64,000 bases of DNA, taken from the NCBI RefSeq assembly GCF_022539665.2, contig NC_081339.1, positions 3,528,517-3,592,516 of the forward strand, given 5' to 3'. The translations under genes were made by a program, and so were the position numbers. This DNA is from Daphnia carinata (Eukaryota > Arthropoda > Branchiopoda > Diplostraca > Daphniidae). The notes below the pieces were generated by a model. The model had not been told where the DNA came from. It saw only the letters and a list, made by a program, of their open reading frames with translations, and made no database searches. How positions within the stretch are numbered: the stretch's first letter is position 1; every line of letters starts with the position of its first letter. This document shows positions 11,521 to 24,030 of the stretch, piece by piece.

Positions 11521-14381
11521 CTATGGAGCGGCCGACTTATAGGCGAAGCCCATCAGGCATTTGCTCCATTTGTAAGCTTCTGAGAAAGGGGACGACGTGA
11601 TCGGCCACGATCGTGATATTTCACAACCAGTGAACGATCTATAAAAAATTGTCCGTCCGTTCACGGGCAAGGTCGGACGGAAGTTGTTGACCATATTTGT
11701 ACCGTCATCGCTTCGTAGATGTCTGAATTTTTCGAGCTGAAAAATAAAGTTAAACAAAAAAAAAATGGTTAATCAGAGTGGACACTTTCACTCAGCTAAT
11801 TCTCATGGAGGTCCTTAGTTTTTAGACATTTCAATGTCTTTCTCAGAAATCGTATGTAGAATAAACAATCAATTATCAACAGAGTCAAGGATTTTTCATC
11901 GTTCAACTTACCTGATTTTCCGAAACCTCCAACGGTGTATCAAAAATGGTCCAGATGACGATTTGTTGGCACGCGGGAGTTGTCAACGAGCCGCTGTATC
12001 GATAAAAAGATGAAGTCCGTCCAGGTAACAAATCCCTAAGTGAAATTGGGTTTCTTAGAATGACTTCATCACCATCTTTGGCTATTTCTCCGAGTTGTTC
12101 GACGAGAGGCTGAAAAGATTGGCTATCACTGGATCCCACCTAAACATATTTAATTCATGAATTCATTAGCGTATAGTTGAGGCACGTATTTTTCTTAGCC
12201 TCACTTTAATTTAAAATTGAGATAGATAAAAAAAAAGGAAACGCCCTTTATGTCAATTACAAATATCACCTTGAGGAAAATAGCCAAGACTGCCACACCG
12301 TCTTCATATTTACTGGCCTCGGCGAACGATCCGTACTTGGTATTAAAATGAACCATATGCATTTCAGCTGGATAGCTGGACGTGGGAAAAAATGAGACGT
12401 TAAAGGTTGAGCATTTTAGGCAAATCTAATTACTGTGTACCCTTTAGATTTGATGAGGTGTTCGCTGCCTTGGCTCGAATCGTTTCCCCAGTGCAAGTGA
12501 AATTGAACGAATGCGAAGGTATTTTCCAATCCACCACCAGTAATGTGAGGCATGTCGTCTGTGGGGTAGTCTGGTGGTAAGTTGAACACGGCTATTTTTA
12601 AATTTGAAAAGCATTTTTTAAACGATCAATGAAGTCGAAAGAAAAGGAACTTTTTGTTTCATGGCCAGACAGAAATAAATGCTAACCACTATGTCCGTTG
12701 TTGATTAATTCCATGTTTTCGATGTTGCCATAATTATGGAACGTAAATTTCGGGTAAGCTGTAAGGACAGTCGACTTTGGCTGGATGTCAATCGGAGATT
12801 GCTGAAGACCTCCGCAAGTCGGAAATTGGCTGTGCCAACCCGTGGTATCTTGATGAATATAATCGCAAAAACAATTGATTAAGAATTATATAATAATATG
12901 GCTTAAGTATTAAGCATTACCTTTGTGGGTCCAGGATGGTTTGGATTCTATGGAAAAAAAAAAAGGCATTGATGAATATTTCATTGTTTAACATACTAAT
13001 TAAAACGGCAAGATGAATAGCTACTCATTTGCAATCCTTCGCTAAACCTATTTAAATCCATTTCCTAAATCTTATTTCAGCTGGTTTAGCTATGCTGATT
13101 ATGCTACATGGTTTCATTGCAGTTCAAACAGTAGCCCAAAATGGTGAATCGATCAACAAGGAGCCGATTCAAATCTGCGATCTGTTATCTCTGGAATTCC
13201 AATTGCGCCTTCTCTTGTAAAGAAGTTTAAGCCTTTACTATCTAAAGTAAGAGTTGCGTTCTTTCATCGCACGCGAGTAAGGGCCACCAGTTGTTGCTGA
13301 CAGTTGGCTCGCAATTAGTTTTCAAAGAAGGTCATCGTGCTAGCAGCTAGAAGTATGTTGGCCAACACAACCGGTTTACACACAAGTTGATTTTGGGTAC
13401 AACAAGTGAAAAGCAAATAAAAGTACTTTACAAAAAAACTGCCCTTCGTAACAGCTCGAATTACGAGTTTCCCGCTCACGTTGAACAAAAAAAAAACGAA
13501 AGGATGTCTGGAATTCTCCCCCTAACCAAACAAATAACCGACAAAAAATAAAAATATAGAGGAAATGTGAGGGCATATGGTTCGGCCAGCGAGTCTAACA
13601 TCAATTTTTTTATGTACCAGGTTACGCCTATTTGTTTTCAAGTTCGTCATTAATTAAAAAAAAATAATGATAAATAAAAAATTAGCCTTGAATTCTCCAT
13701 CCAGAACAGCATTTGGAAATCCCGCCCAAAGTGCACTCACACGCGATCTAACTATTGAAAATCTAAAGCAAAAAGACTACTTACTTTTGATTTGCGGTTT
13801 CAACGTAAAATGCTCAAACATGGTGTCGTCTACAACGGCGTTGGATGTTTTCGCATGTGTGGTTAGTTCCGTGCTAACAGGCAATGACGTAGTCGAGTCA
13901 GACGAAGAAGAGCTCGTTTCTGCAATACTTGTGGACGACATCAATTCCGATGGATAAGTTTTCATCGTCAATAAAGGCGAGGCTGACGTCGTCGATGAAA
14001 GTAATGGCTCCGATTCTGAAGCGGATGTAGTTGATGGATCCAACAGTTTTGGAGCTACTGTGGTTGATGTGGACGGACTTTCTTCTACAGTGGATGAACT
14101 CGTTGGAACAGGAATAGCTTCCGGAGTATAAGGTGCATCCTTAATAAATGGCTCTCCAATGATGGGATATCCGTCCACATCCACCAAAATTTGAAGGAGG
14201 ACAGTGATGATAGCAAAAGCATTGGCCAATTTACGATTCACGTTCGATTGCGACACCTGTAATTAAGCAATTGGCAATAAAATGGAAATAAAAAATTTCA
14301 AAAATTAAGATCCTTTGTTATTGCAATTAAAAATCTCTCAGCCGATAAGTGAAAACTGATTACCGCAAATGTAAATAGCAT
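11521..14381 (-). CDS. Secreted alpha-carbonic anhydrase, paralog 2 (mucin-like N-terminus)
   Basis: Reversible CO2 hydration outside the cell. Exons (complement): 14364-14381, 13785-14256, 12921-12947, 12687-12848, 12441-12591, 12270-12375, 11912-12139, 11521-11736, total 459 residues, all phases closing. A signal peptide spans about residues 1-35. Residues about 45-160 are Ser/Thr-rich ([16 protein letters not shown] and similar), likely O-glycosylated and absent from the paralogs. The catalytic domain follows with CGG..QQSPIDI, the NNGHS shuttle His, zinc ligands FHLHWG and AEMHMVH, SEH and SLTTPAC. Cys in TCGG and TTPAC match the disulfide pair of extracellular animal CAs. The start is an 18-bp exon whose ATG opens the only in-frame signal peptide. 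Confidence 0.9.
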
Positions 14382-16929
14382 TCTCGAAGAGGGAAGGTCG
14401 AGTCCGCGAGCGCAGAAGAACGCGCAAGAATTCCTCTTTATTTTTAAGCACAATTCGGTGCCGCCCGAGGAAAGATTTTTTTTTTTTTAGTTTCACTCTT
14501 CACGTTAATCGCTTTAGAAAATAGTAAGGACAACACCGTGAATGTGCACTAGAAATTCGTTTTCCTCGTTCGTTTCAAAGAGATGCTTTTAAACTAGGAA
14601 ATTGCCGCAACTGCCAGAAGCTTCCTCGACGATGTCCAAAGGCCGAATCAACAAACTGCCCAGCCCACCATTCGGTCATATGCTAGTTTACTAACAACAA
14701 AAAATTGGAAGATACATGTAACCACCCTTTTATTTATTTATTTATTTTTTTTACTATCTATCATACTTCCTTCTTCTTTCCTTCGTCTACATAGCTTTCC
14801 ATTCGCTAAGATATCGACCACACCCGACCGGTTTGCATCGATTTTTCGAGACCGTCTAAAAAAAAATAAAAAACCAGAGACCCTGAGAAGGTGAAATTAG
14901 TGTGTATACTATCGGAGCAGGTTTCATTGCCAACGGCAAGCTCCAGCGCGCTAGAAAACTATGCACTATACCAATAGATAACACCTGAAATTGCACCAAT
15001 TTTGAACACACCTAGATCCTATATAGGGTCACACGCTCGTCTTAATTCGGCAAGAATCACAATGCGTAGAACCCTATCAGTCCGACGTAAATCCTTTTAT
15101 GTACCCACATTCCGTACATCTCAAAAAAACCCACCAACCTGTTTGCTTCACGTTTGTTTTACTGTCGGAATAAAGGACAGATTTTATTTGAAGGCAGCCT
15201 TCCTTGTTATTATCGACATCGTGTTGACTGTTTTGAAGGCCTTTTCCGGTAGACGTAGAAATCCTAAGCTCAAATTGCGACATTACAATTATCTTATGTC
15301 GCCAAAGAAATAAATGCACAATCAATTGCATAATATTTTAGTTGGGACGTATTGCGTGACATGGACGAGACGTTAGCGAAAGTGAGATTTGAAATATTGG
15401 GTTAACGATCGTTTTGCGTAAAAATTACACTTCCTAGTGCTAACGAACGAAATGATTGATTGGCGCTAGTTAATTCAATATCAGACATATTCAAAACGGG
15501 GCTTTCGCTTAGTCTTAAGCTACTACGTGAGTGGTAATCCCCCACGTACGCCGTACTTTAGAAATTTCGTGCAGTGAACTTACCACGTCAGACGTAAATT
15601 CCAGCGAACGCGATTGTTTAAGGTCACGGAATCAGGAAATGAATTTGGCAGGTATGGCTGCGAGGCATTTGACTGGCTGTCCTTTTGGAGAGTTTCACAA
15701 CTACGTTATAGCTCCTAGGACGACAAAAAAAATGACTTAAGCAATAATGAAGCAAAATTATTTGTCTCAAATGAATGCCATTTTTACCTTTGTTGATGAA
15801 CTGGTATGTTATTAGAGCGTTCTCCGTCCGACAGAATCTATTCAGGACACATTGTCGATTTTGCTAATAGTCACTGAAAACTATTTATGCAATTTTTACT
15901 CTCCCTTTCCAGCCGCCGTTCCACACATTGGTTAAACAAAAAGCGTCCTCGAATCTGATGGCTAAAAGAACGACCAACCATAACACGAGTCTACAGCAAT
16001 GCAATAAATAATTAGTTGTTTTGTTTAGAATAAAAGCAAAGGATGAAGATGGATGTTACACTACAACTTCTTTTTAGTAACAATCACCCCCATTCCTAAA
16101 ATAGTTTTTAAAAATGTTTTTAATCGGTTAATATTAGTCAAAGACGAGTAAGCAATTTGCCTCCACCGGCTAATGTGTTATACTATCACGTTACTGAAGG
16201 TTGTTGGGGCAATAGTCGGTCTGTTAACCAATTTCTCTGCGGTTTGAGAAACGTAACTAAAACAAACAGCAGAAATTTTTTTTTTTTAAAGACCCAGTGA
16301 GTGACCGTTAAGTGGTAACCAAAAGCGGTGAATTTTTCCAGACATCTGGCTGCATAACGAGACCGCCAGTGTACAATAAAAGATACCCTTGAAAACAATT
16401 CTTATCAATTTAACCCACAACATAGTTTGCATTTCAATCGGTGACCCAAACCTCAAAAGTGAAATGTAAAAGAAAAGATTGATTGTCCACATTCAATTGA
16501 TATAACATTAGAATGTCTCACAATCTATTTGGTCAAGGGTTGTAAAATACATAAAGATGCAAGAAACAAAGGAGAACTTAAGACGCCAGACTATTTGGAG
16601 ACCCATTACTGACTTTGAGTTGAAAATATGGCATGCATGTCGTAAAAGGTCTATGTGATACTGTTGCCTCAAAGCCAGAATGTCTCAGTTGTGCAAGAAA
16701 AAATATAAAGGCCAAAAGGGATGTGCTCGTCAGAAAAAAAAAACTTCTGTATAAATTTCTTTAAATATTCACTTACGTTAAGGATTCTCGAATAAATTAG
16801 AAAACATGTTATTTCGAAATCTTTGCTATTGAGATGGTGATGTTACCCCACTAAAGTCTGATACTCACCACGACCGACCAACGTCACATTACAAATTTAA
16901 ATATAATATATATATATTAATGAACGTGT
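14382..16929. other. Spacer between carbonic anhydrase 2 and 3
   Basis: Holds the likely promoter of paralog 2 just above 14381 and otherwise nothing I can assign. Open frames at 15002-15331, 15531-15740 and 16186-16492 look non-coding: no family resemblance and no phased exons. Confidence 0.4.
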
Positions 16930-19600
16930 TTAGGATGAAGGTAAAATCGAATTGAAAGCGTAGCTCATCAAGCATTTGCTCCATTTCAAAGCTTCGGATA
17001 CGGGCGATTCATTATCGGACAACGAACGAGAGATTTCGCACCCAGTGAACGATCTGTAAAATACGGTGCGTTCGTTCAAAGGCTGTGGCGTACGGAAGTT
17101 GTTAACCATTGGTTCTCCAACCTCGTCTTTTATCATTCTGAACGCGGTCAACTATTGTCGGAGTAAACGATCACGATCGTATTTCAAACTATAAATGCCA
17201 TGCAAGAGAATTCCACTCACCTGTCTTTCTGAAATTTCAATCATGTTATCAAAAACGGTCCACGTGACGATTTCCTGGCAGTCGGGTGTGGTCAAAGAGC
17301 CAAAGTAGCGATAGAACGATGATGTCCGCCTGGGTAGTATACGATTGAGCGCAACAGGTGACCTTAAAATCGTTTCGTCACCGTTATGCACGATCTCTCC
17401 GAGTTGGTCAACCATTGGCTGAAAAGCTTTACTATCACTGGGTGATACCTGTAAAATGAAAAAGATTTCACTCATAATCGATGGTGAAGATCCCATTTCC
17501 TAGATGTAGGACACGATTCACTTACCGTAGCCAAGACTGTTAAAACGGCCAGGCCGTCTCGTGCGTATTTACTGGCTTCGGCGAACGATCCATACTTTGT
17601 GTTATAATGAACGAGATGTAGCTCAATAGGATAGCTACAAAGCGAGTTAAATTTATGTTAAGACAAGTTAACTAGTAGGTGATGAAATGAAAGATATACC
17701 TTTGCGATTTGATGACATGTTCGCTTCCTTTAGAAGAGTCGGAACCCCAGTGCATGTGGATTTGAACGAACGCATAAGTGCCATTCAACCCTCCACCGGT
17801 AATGCTAGGCGTCTTGTGTTTGGGAAAGTCCTTGGGCAGATTGACAGCAGCTTGTTTTAGTGCAGTAAAAAAAAAAAAAAACTATTTTAGAAATCTCCGC
17901 AACGGGGTTATTTCCGAATGTAAAAATGGTTCTAACCGGTGTGTCCGTTATTGACGAATTCCAGGTTATCAATCAACCCGTAGTTGTGAAATTTTATACT
18001 AGGAAACGCTTCCAGCACAGTGGATTTTGGGTGAATGTTGATCGGAGACTGTTGTCTTCCACCGCACGTAGGAAACTTCTGAGGCCATTCCAGTTGATCT
18101 TAATTAAATCAATAGAATTCGAATAAACAAACGTTGAGTTTTCTAGTGAATTTTCGGGAAATTTTTAGGTAAACGATGAAAAGAGAAGCTTACCTTTGTG
18201 TGTCCAGTGCGGCTTATCTGAATAATTAAGAAGAAAATGTTTTAGTGATTTTTTTTTGTGCAATACAAGCCTTTCAAACGATGTACAAAGTAATTTCTGA
18301 CTAACTTAAGACTATATATCATGCAACCATTGGTGAGCGTAAATGAAACTTTGTTTCATCAAAAATGTGTAAACAATTCAAATTAACCTTCTTCGGACTA
18401 ACGATATTGGACATAACTGAAGTTCGCGTAAACCAGTTTGCCTCTTTTTACAAACGAAAAGTGAGAGCTGAATGTGTACGTAGTTGTCCCTTCTTTCGAT
18501 CTGAGCTATGTAAAATGCCACGTCTCCGATCTCATTTGCCGTTTCATCTCTTTTCAATTCGCTGTAACGAACGTGATTATCATCCATAAAGAGCTAACGT
18601 ATTCGCTCCCTTGATTTCTAGAAAGAAGGTCATAGTAGCCAAAGATTTTTGTCTGATTAAACCCGTTTTCATCAAAAAGCAGAAAAGCAGAACAAGCTCA
18701 TGATGCAAAAGTTAAAAAACATGGCCTCGTGAGAGAATAAGCATAAAACTACTAGTCGCGAGTCGACATCACGATTTTCTTGTTCCAGCAAATTGAAAAG
18801 TGAGTTACAAGAGCTTTCTAACAGCGATTTCACGTTGTAAATAATAGATTCAACTGTTAAGAGACGGAATATTTTCCCTTTCAAAAATTAGCCAAAACAA
18901 AAAGGAACAAGCACAACAAATACCTTATCATTGGTCATAAGAAGAATGTAGGCAATCATTTTTTTTTTTACACACATTAAAGCCTATCACGTGTTCTAGA
19001 TCAAGTGTACCATTAATTGAAAGTTTAGCCTTGATGTTTTCTACACCCGAATGCTGGAATGCAGTGCATATGCATTAGCTCCCCTAAAGAGTTCGTCGTG
19101 TTTCAACTGATAAGTTTTGATTTAAAAACGATTTCTCATAGCTACCATTACGTAAGGTTGAAAACATTTAATGACAGTTTTTCAGCTTTCTGTTGTCAGT
19201 AACAACATTTTCAGTTATCACGACGGTTAGATAAATAACTGCTCTTACGAAAATTGAACTCAAAACAAGGGCAATTAGCACAACAGGTTTTCTCGAAAAC
19301 CATACGATTTTGCACAACGTAATAAACTATATGCTACCACACTGATTTCATCTTCAACTGCAAAGTACTCAACATAAACAATCGTGCTGTTTAAAACGTA
19401 AGATAGATTTACTTACGTTTGGGTTTAGGTTTGGGTTTCTCGTAGTTACGGTGGTCGATTGTTGGAACACTGGAAGTCTTGTGTGGCCATTTTGTCCTGA
19501 CTGCTGCTTCTGCTACTGCCTCCGGCGTTGCGAGCGCCAAAATTCGAAAGAAGACAATAGCGATTGCCAAAACATTTGTTACGTAAGCCTGCAACAACAT
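16930..19600 (-). CDS. Secreted alpha-carbonic anhydrase, paralog 3
   Basis: Exons (complement): 19417-19600, 18194-18217, 17937-18098, 17700-17850, 17526-17634, 17221-17448, 16930-17151, total 359 residues. The ATG lies directly after a strong acceptor (TCTACAG), so a non-coding first exon upstream is likely. The N-terminal hydrophobic stretch (about residues 6-25) fits a signal peptide, and a KPKPKPK stretch precedes the domain. The catalytic set is complete: [37 protein letters not shown]. Internal exon lengths (228, 109, 151, 162, 24) match those of the neighbours. The 1.2-kb intron 1 is the longest in the gene. Confidence 0.9.
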
Positions 19601-21143
19601 CTGTAGACGTAAAGAAACGAAGCACAATGAACACTTTTGTCACGTCAATACAAGCACTAACACCTGTTAAGGTAATTAGAATTTGTCACCCTACCGTGAA
19701 TGCACTTCTTTAATTAAGAACAAGAATATCGTCCTCGTAATAACCACAAATTTGACTTTGATCGGATGTGTTTGAAGACTTGTGATGTTTCACTATTCAC
19801 TTTATCGTTTTCGAGTATTACGTGCACGACCGCCGTGAACTACCCACCAGTTGTACCCTAAATGAAACTTTACCACCTTTGCGGGAGAGTAGCTTTCACG
19901 CGGGTATCCAACAGTCGAATCAACGGGTCTTAACGGTGAACGAATTTGTTTATATGCCGTATTATGCTTCGAAGTTCTTGAAATACTTTAGAGGTCCAAC
20001 CTTCCTTTCTTCTATCTGTGTCAATCTCGTTTCCCTCGTACCTAGCCATACTTTCTTTTCGCCCAATTGAACGACAAGCGACCGGTTTGGTTTCAAATTC
20101 GTTTGGCGAGAACGGAGGCCATGTGTAAATAAATACAACCAACGATGCTATCACTCTATCAGCTATAGACTGACTTTGTTGGCAGCAAAATTTTTTTTTT
20201 AGTTAGAAGTCTAGCTTGTACGCGAAAAGGTTACGCTGTACCTTTCCCGGTTTCGGTTACACAGTCTAGTGAACTAAATTTTCGTTAGCTACTGGTTTAC
20301 ACAGAGCAAGTTATTTGCTTTTCTTTTCAGTAAAACAAACTCTTTGTGCATACCAATCACTTACCGGAATTCCCTTTTCAAAATGAAGTTGTTTTTACAC
20401 AGGTTACGCTCACTTTTACGTTGTGAAATTTCTCATTAACATTTTTCTCTCGTATAACTTATGCATTGCGTGTTGATGCCAACTGTTTGGGTAGGTGGTA
20501 GGCTAAGAAGAAAAACAATTTTAAAAATGGAGATTAAAATTTTTGATTAAAATTCATGTCGTCGTGCATATGAAAAACATAACGACCCTGGAAAAACTGA
20601 ATTTCAATTTCGTGACAGTATGAGGGCAGTGTAAGCGAATGTGAACCGAAATAACTACCGATTCGGGGCCCCTTGGAAGTGTGGCAAGGTTCAACGAGTT
20701 AACCTGCTTATTGAACCCACAAAAAAAAGAAAAAGAACTTACTTCATAATCTATTTGAATCACCGTTCGTTCACGCCACGCCCAACTAACGCACTGGTGC
20801 GCTCCAAGGCAGATTACTTAATCGAATTTCATAGAAAAAAAATCTTTGAACTTCTTTTTGCCATGTTGGTACGGAATTTTAAATAATAAAACAGTAAAAA
20901 ACGCAAATGAATCTAATTTAATATTGAAAGAGAGCTAACTTTTACCTTGCCACCTAGTTGCATTTAAATAAGTATATTTTCGTGTATGGTGCACGCGTTT
21001 TTTTTCACGAAAGGTGCAGGGGGATTCTAATAAAGCTACTAGGGTGGAGTTAAAATATAAAATAAACACGGCAAAAACTGACATGTTCACTCACCATCAG
21101 CTTTTACCATAATAAAGCACCATTACGCATACTTTACTGAATT
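19601..21143. other. Spacer between carbonic anhydrase 3 and 4
   Basis: Promoter and 5' untranslated sequence of paralog 3 are expected near 19600-20100. Scattered short ORFs (19822-20070, 20554-20886) show no family resemblance. Confidence 0.4.
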
Positions 21144-22798
21144 TCAGCATCCAATAAAGGCCAAAAATTGGGAAGCAAATGAATAAGACATGATCGGTAA
21201 CGATTGCGAAATTTCGCATCTGGTAGACGACCTGTAAAACACTACACGATCATTTTCTTTCTGCGCTGGACGAAAATTGTTCACCAGATGTTCGCCCTCC
21301 GCATTCTCAAGTTGCCTGTACTTTTTCAACTATAGACATACAAGATTATTGATCCGTTAATTAGGTCACTTTAAATTTAGTATTTATAGCCCACTACCAA
21401 ATAAACCATTACTCACTTGTCGTTCAGAGATTTCCACAGGAGTATCAAACACGGTCCAGATGACGATTTGCTGACAATTGGGTGTGGTCAATGATCCATT
21501 ATAGCGATAAAACGACGTGGTTTGTTTCGGGAGCAAATCCTTGAACGATACTATGTTCGTTAAAGTGGTTTCGTCGTGATCTGTTACAACTTCACCCAAC
21601 TGGTCGACCAAAGGCTTGAAAGATTCATTGTCATCCGACCCTGTCTGTACAACAATGAAGTTGACTGAGTTTTAAAGACACTAAAGGACTGTTTCTTTTA
21701 TATCAAATCACCTGGAGGAATATACCCAAGACGGCCAGGCCGTCTGAATGCATTGTGGCATCAGCAAACGATCCATATTTGGTATTATAGTGAACTAAAT
21801 GCAGTTCAGCGGGATAGCTACGTGTACAAGAAATTGAACTACTGATTCAATCACACAATAGTAACTAGTGTACCTTTTAGATTTGATAAGATGTTCGCTG
21901 CCTTTTGTGGAATCACCACCCCAATGCAAATGACATTGAATGAACGCGTACGATCCATTGAGACCACCTCCGGTGATGTAAGGTACTCTGTTTTTCGGAA
22001 GTCCTCCCGGAAGAATGTAAACCGCTGTTAATGATTCGATTTTAACCATTGATTACCAGAAGTAAGGGGAGAAAAATAATGGAAACTAACCTGTGTGGCC
22101 GTTGTTCATCATAATCATTTTGTCGATGTTACCGTAATTGTGGAACGCAAATTTAGGGATAGCTTTCGTCACGGTTGATCTTGGCTGGATGTCAATCGGA
22201 GATTGCTGATTGCCACCGCAAGATGAACCTGATAAATCCGCCCAAGAATTTGGATCTTGGAAACAATACATTTTTAGTTGAATCGACCGTTAATATAGCT
22301 GGTATACAATGTAGTTTTAAAAAGGTTGAAAAGCAGGGTGGTTTTCCGGATGCACGTAACTTAGCATGAGATCAAAAGTGAAGCCGTAAAATGAGGACTA
22401 AAAATCTATTGCCGCTAAATTTTGTAACGTAACGAGAGCACTTACTTGCATACCATTTACTCCAACTGCTAGCTGTAATGAGAAAAAAAAAACATTTGAG
22501 AAATTGATAATCTTTGTAAGAGCAACCGTTATTTTTAGTTTAAAGATATCATTCGTAAGCACATATTTACCAATTTAAAAATTCAAACAAATTTATTTGA
22601 ATACTTACGCTTAGACATTGATTTCTTATAAATCCAATGTTCAAACATCGAGCTGCTGTGACTGATCTGCGAAAAACCATCTGCGGATGCGATGGTTTTT
22701 TGGTCACCGACCGGAAATGCGTCCATGGATGACAAAAGATTAAAAATAACAACGAAACTAATTTTCCACATTGAACTCTTGGCCCACAAATTCACCAT
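21144..22798 (-). CDS. Secreted alpha-carbonic anhydrase, paralog 4
   Basis: Exons (complement): 22609-22798, 22446-22472, 22091-22255, 21874-22024, 21712-21817, 21417-21644, 21144-21329, total 350 residues. I chose the ATG at 22798 because it opens a signal peptide ([15 protein letters not shown]); the frame is open a little further upstream. Catalytic residues are complete: [15 protein letters not shown], zinc ligands CHLHWG and [19 protein letters not shown]. The Cys before the first zinc His is unusual beside the Phe or Ile of the others. The C-terminal tail is short and lacks the KWSKCLM motif of paralogs 2 and 3. Confidence 0.9.
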
Positions 22799-24030
22799 TG
22801 AAATGCTATGAAGCTTGCCGAGAATGTTCTTTGCCAAAGTCTAACGAACAAGTAATCCCTACCAAAACTCCGTCTCTTAAATATCTAACCTCCGTATGAC
22901 CACATTCTGCATAGAAAACAGTTACAGGTGTGCATGACCAATGACCTCGCCAATGGAATCAATAACTCGAAATCTGCTGTTCATAGCTGTTGGAAAAATC
23001 AAGCAAAAACGCTTATAATTTTGGCATACCTTACCGTTGTAACAATTCGATGAGGGGCGTAAGGCATCGCTTCAAGTTATGGTAATTATCAAGCCATATA
23101 TGAAGCTGATGTTGTTCGATAACTATCATCTACTGCGGGTCAACGAGGACGACACTACAAACGACATCTGTCACCCCAATCCATTGTGTTTCTTCTGTCC
23201 TTATCCTTTTACGGTTTAGACCAGCGTGATATGTATACTCTGTAAATCGGAATGTGGATTCAGAACAAACCTTTGCCCACTGCTAAATAACAGTAGTTCA
23301 ATAAACCCATCAAATTTGAATAATTCAATGTGGTCACACCCATTTGAAAATACTGTACATGCGTCAAAGTCTAGTAGGCAAGACATCTTTCAAAATACAT
23401 TTAAGGAAATAACATGTACCATGTGTTGACAATTTGATACGGAAACCGGTTTCTTCAACTACATAATCACTAATAAGGCAGTTGTGAGAATTACCTATCA
23501 AATTCAGCGGTGCTGGCTGCAAGTGTTGTCACCGCGAAATTACACCATGCGTAGAACTAATTCTGTTCCGGCAAAAACTTCATCCTTCCATCCGGCCAGT
23601 AGTTTAAAAAAAAAAAAGGAAAAAACGCATAACTCACGTTTTGAAAACGAATTTAACAATTCAGTGGTTTCCACAGAAATTCTATATTTATGCGTTAGGT
23701 GAAACAAAACAAAAAGAAAAGGAAATTTAATTCTTTCAGTTACCGTATCTCCCCCACACTTACGCTAAGGGACGAAAACCGTGACCAAACGTGAGAAGAT
23801 TCAAATACCAATGGCAAACAATGTCCTACGCCGATGTTCTCCGCTTCATCGTGCATGAAACTCGACTAAACTGAACGATTACCTTGTTGATATAATTCTC
23901 GCCGAAAGTTCTTTCAGCACAATCGACTCACGCAATAAATTGTTCTTTCACGACGCACTTTCACGGATCGAGTTATACACAACCTTCAAAGACTTTGGGC
24001 CATTTTACGTACAGGTAGGCAGGATCGGAG
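22799..24030. other. Spacer between carbonic anhydrase 4 and 5
   Basis: About 1.2 kb with no recognisable gene. It should hold the promoter of paralog 4 and the 3' end signal of paralog 5. Confidence 0.4.
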
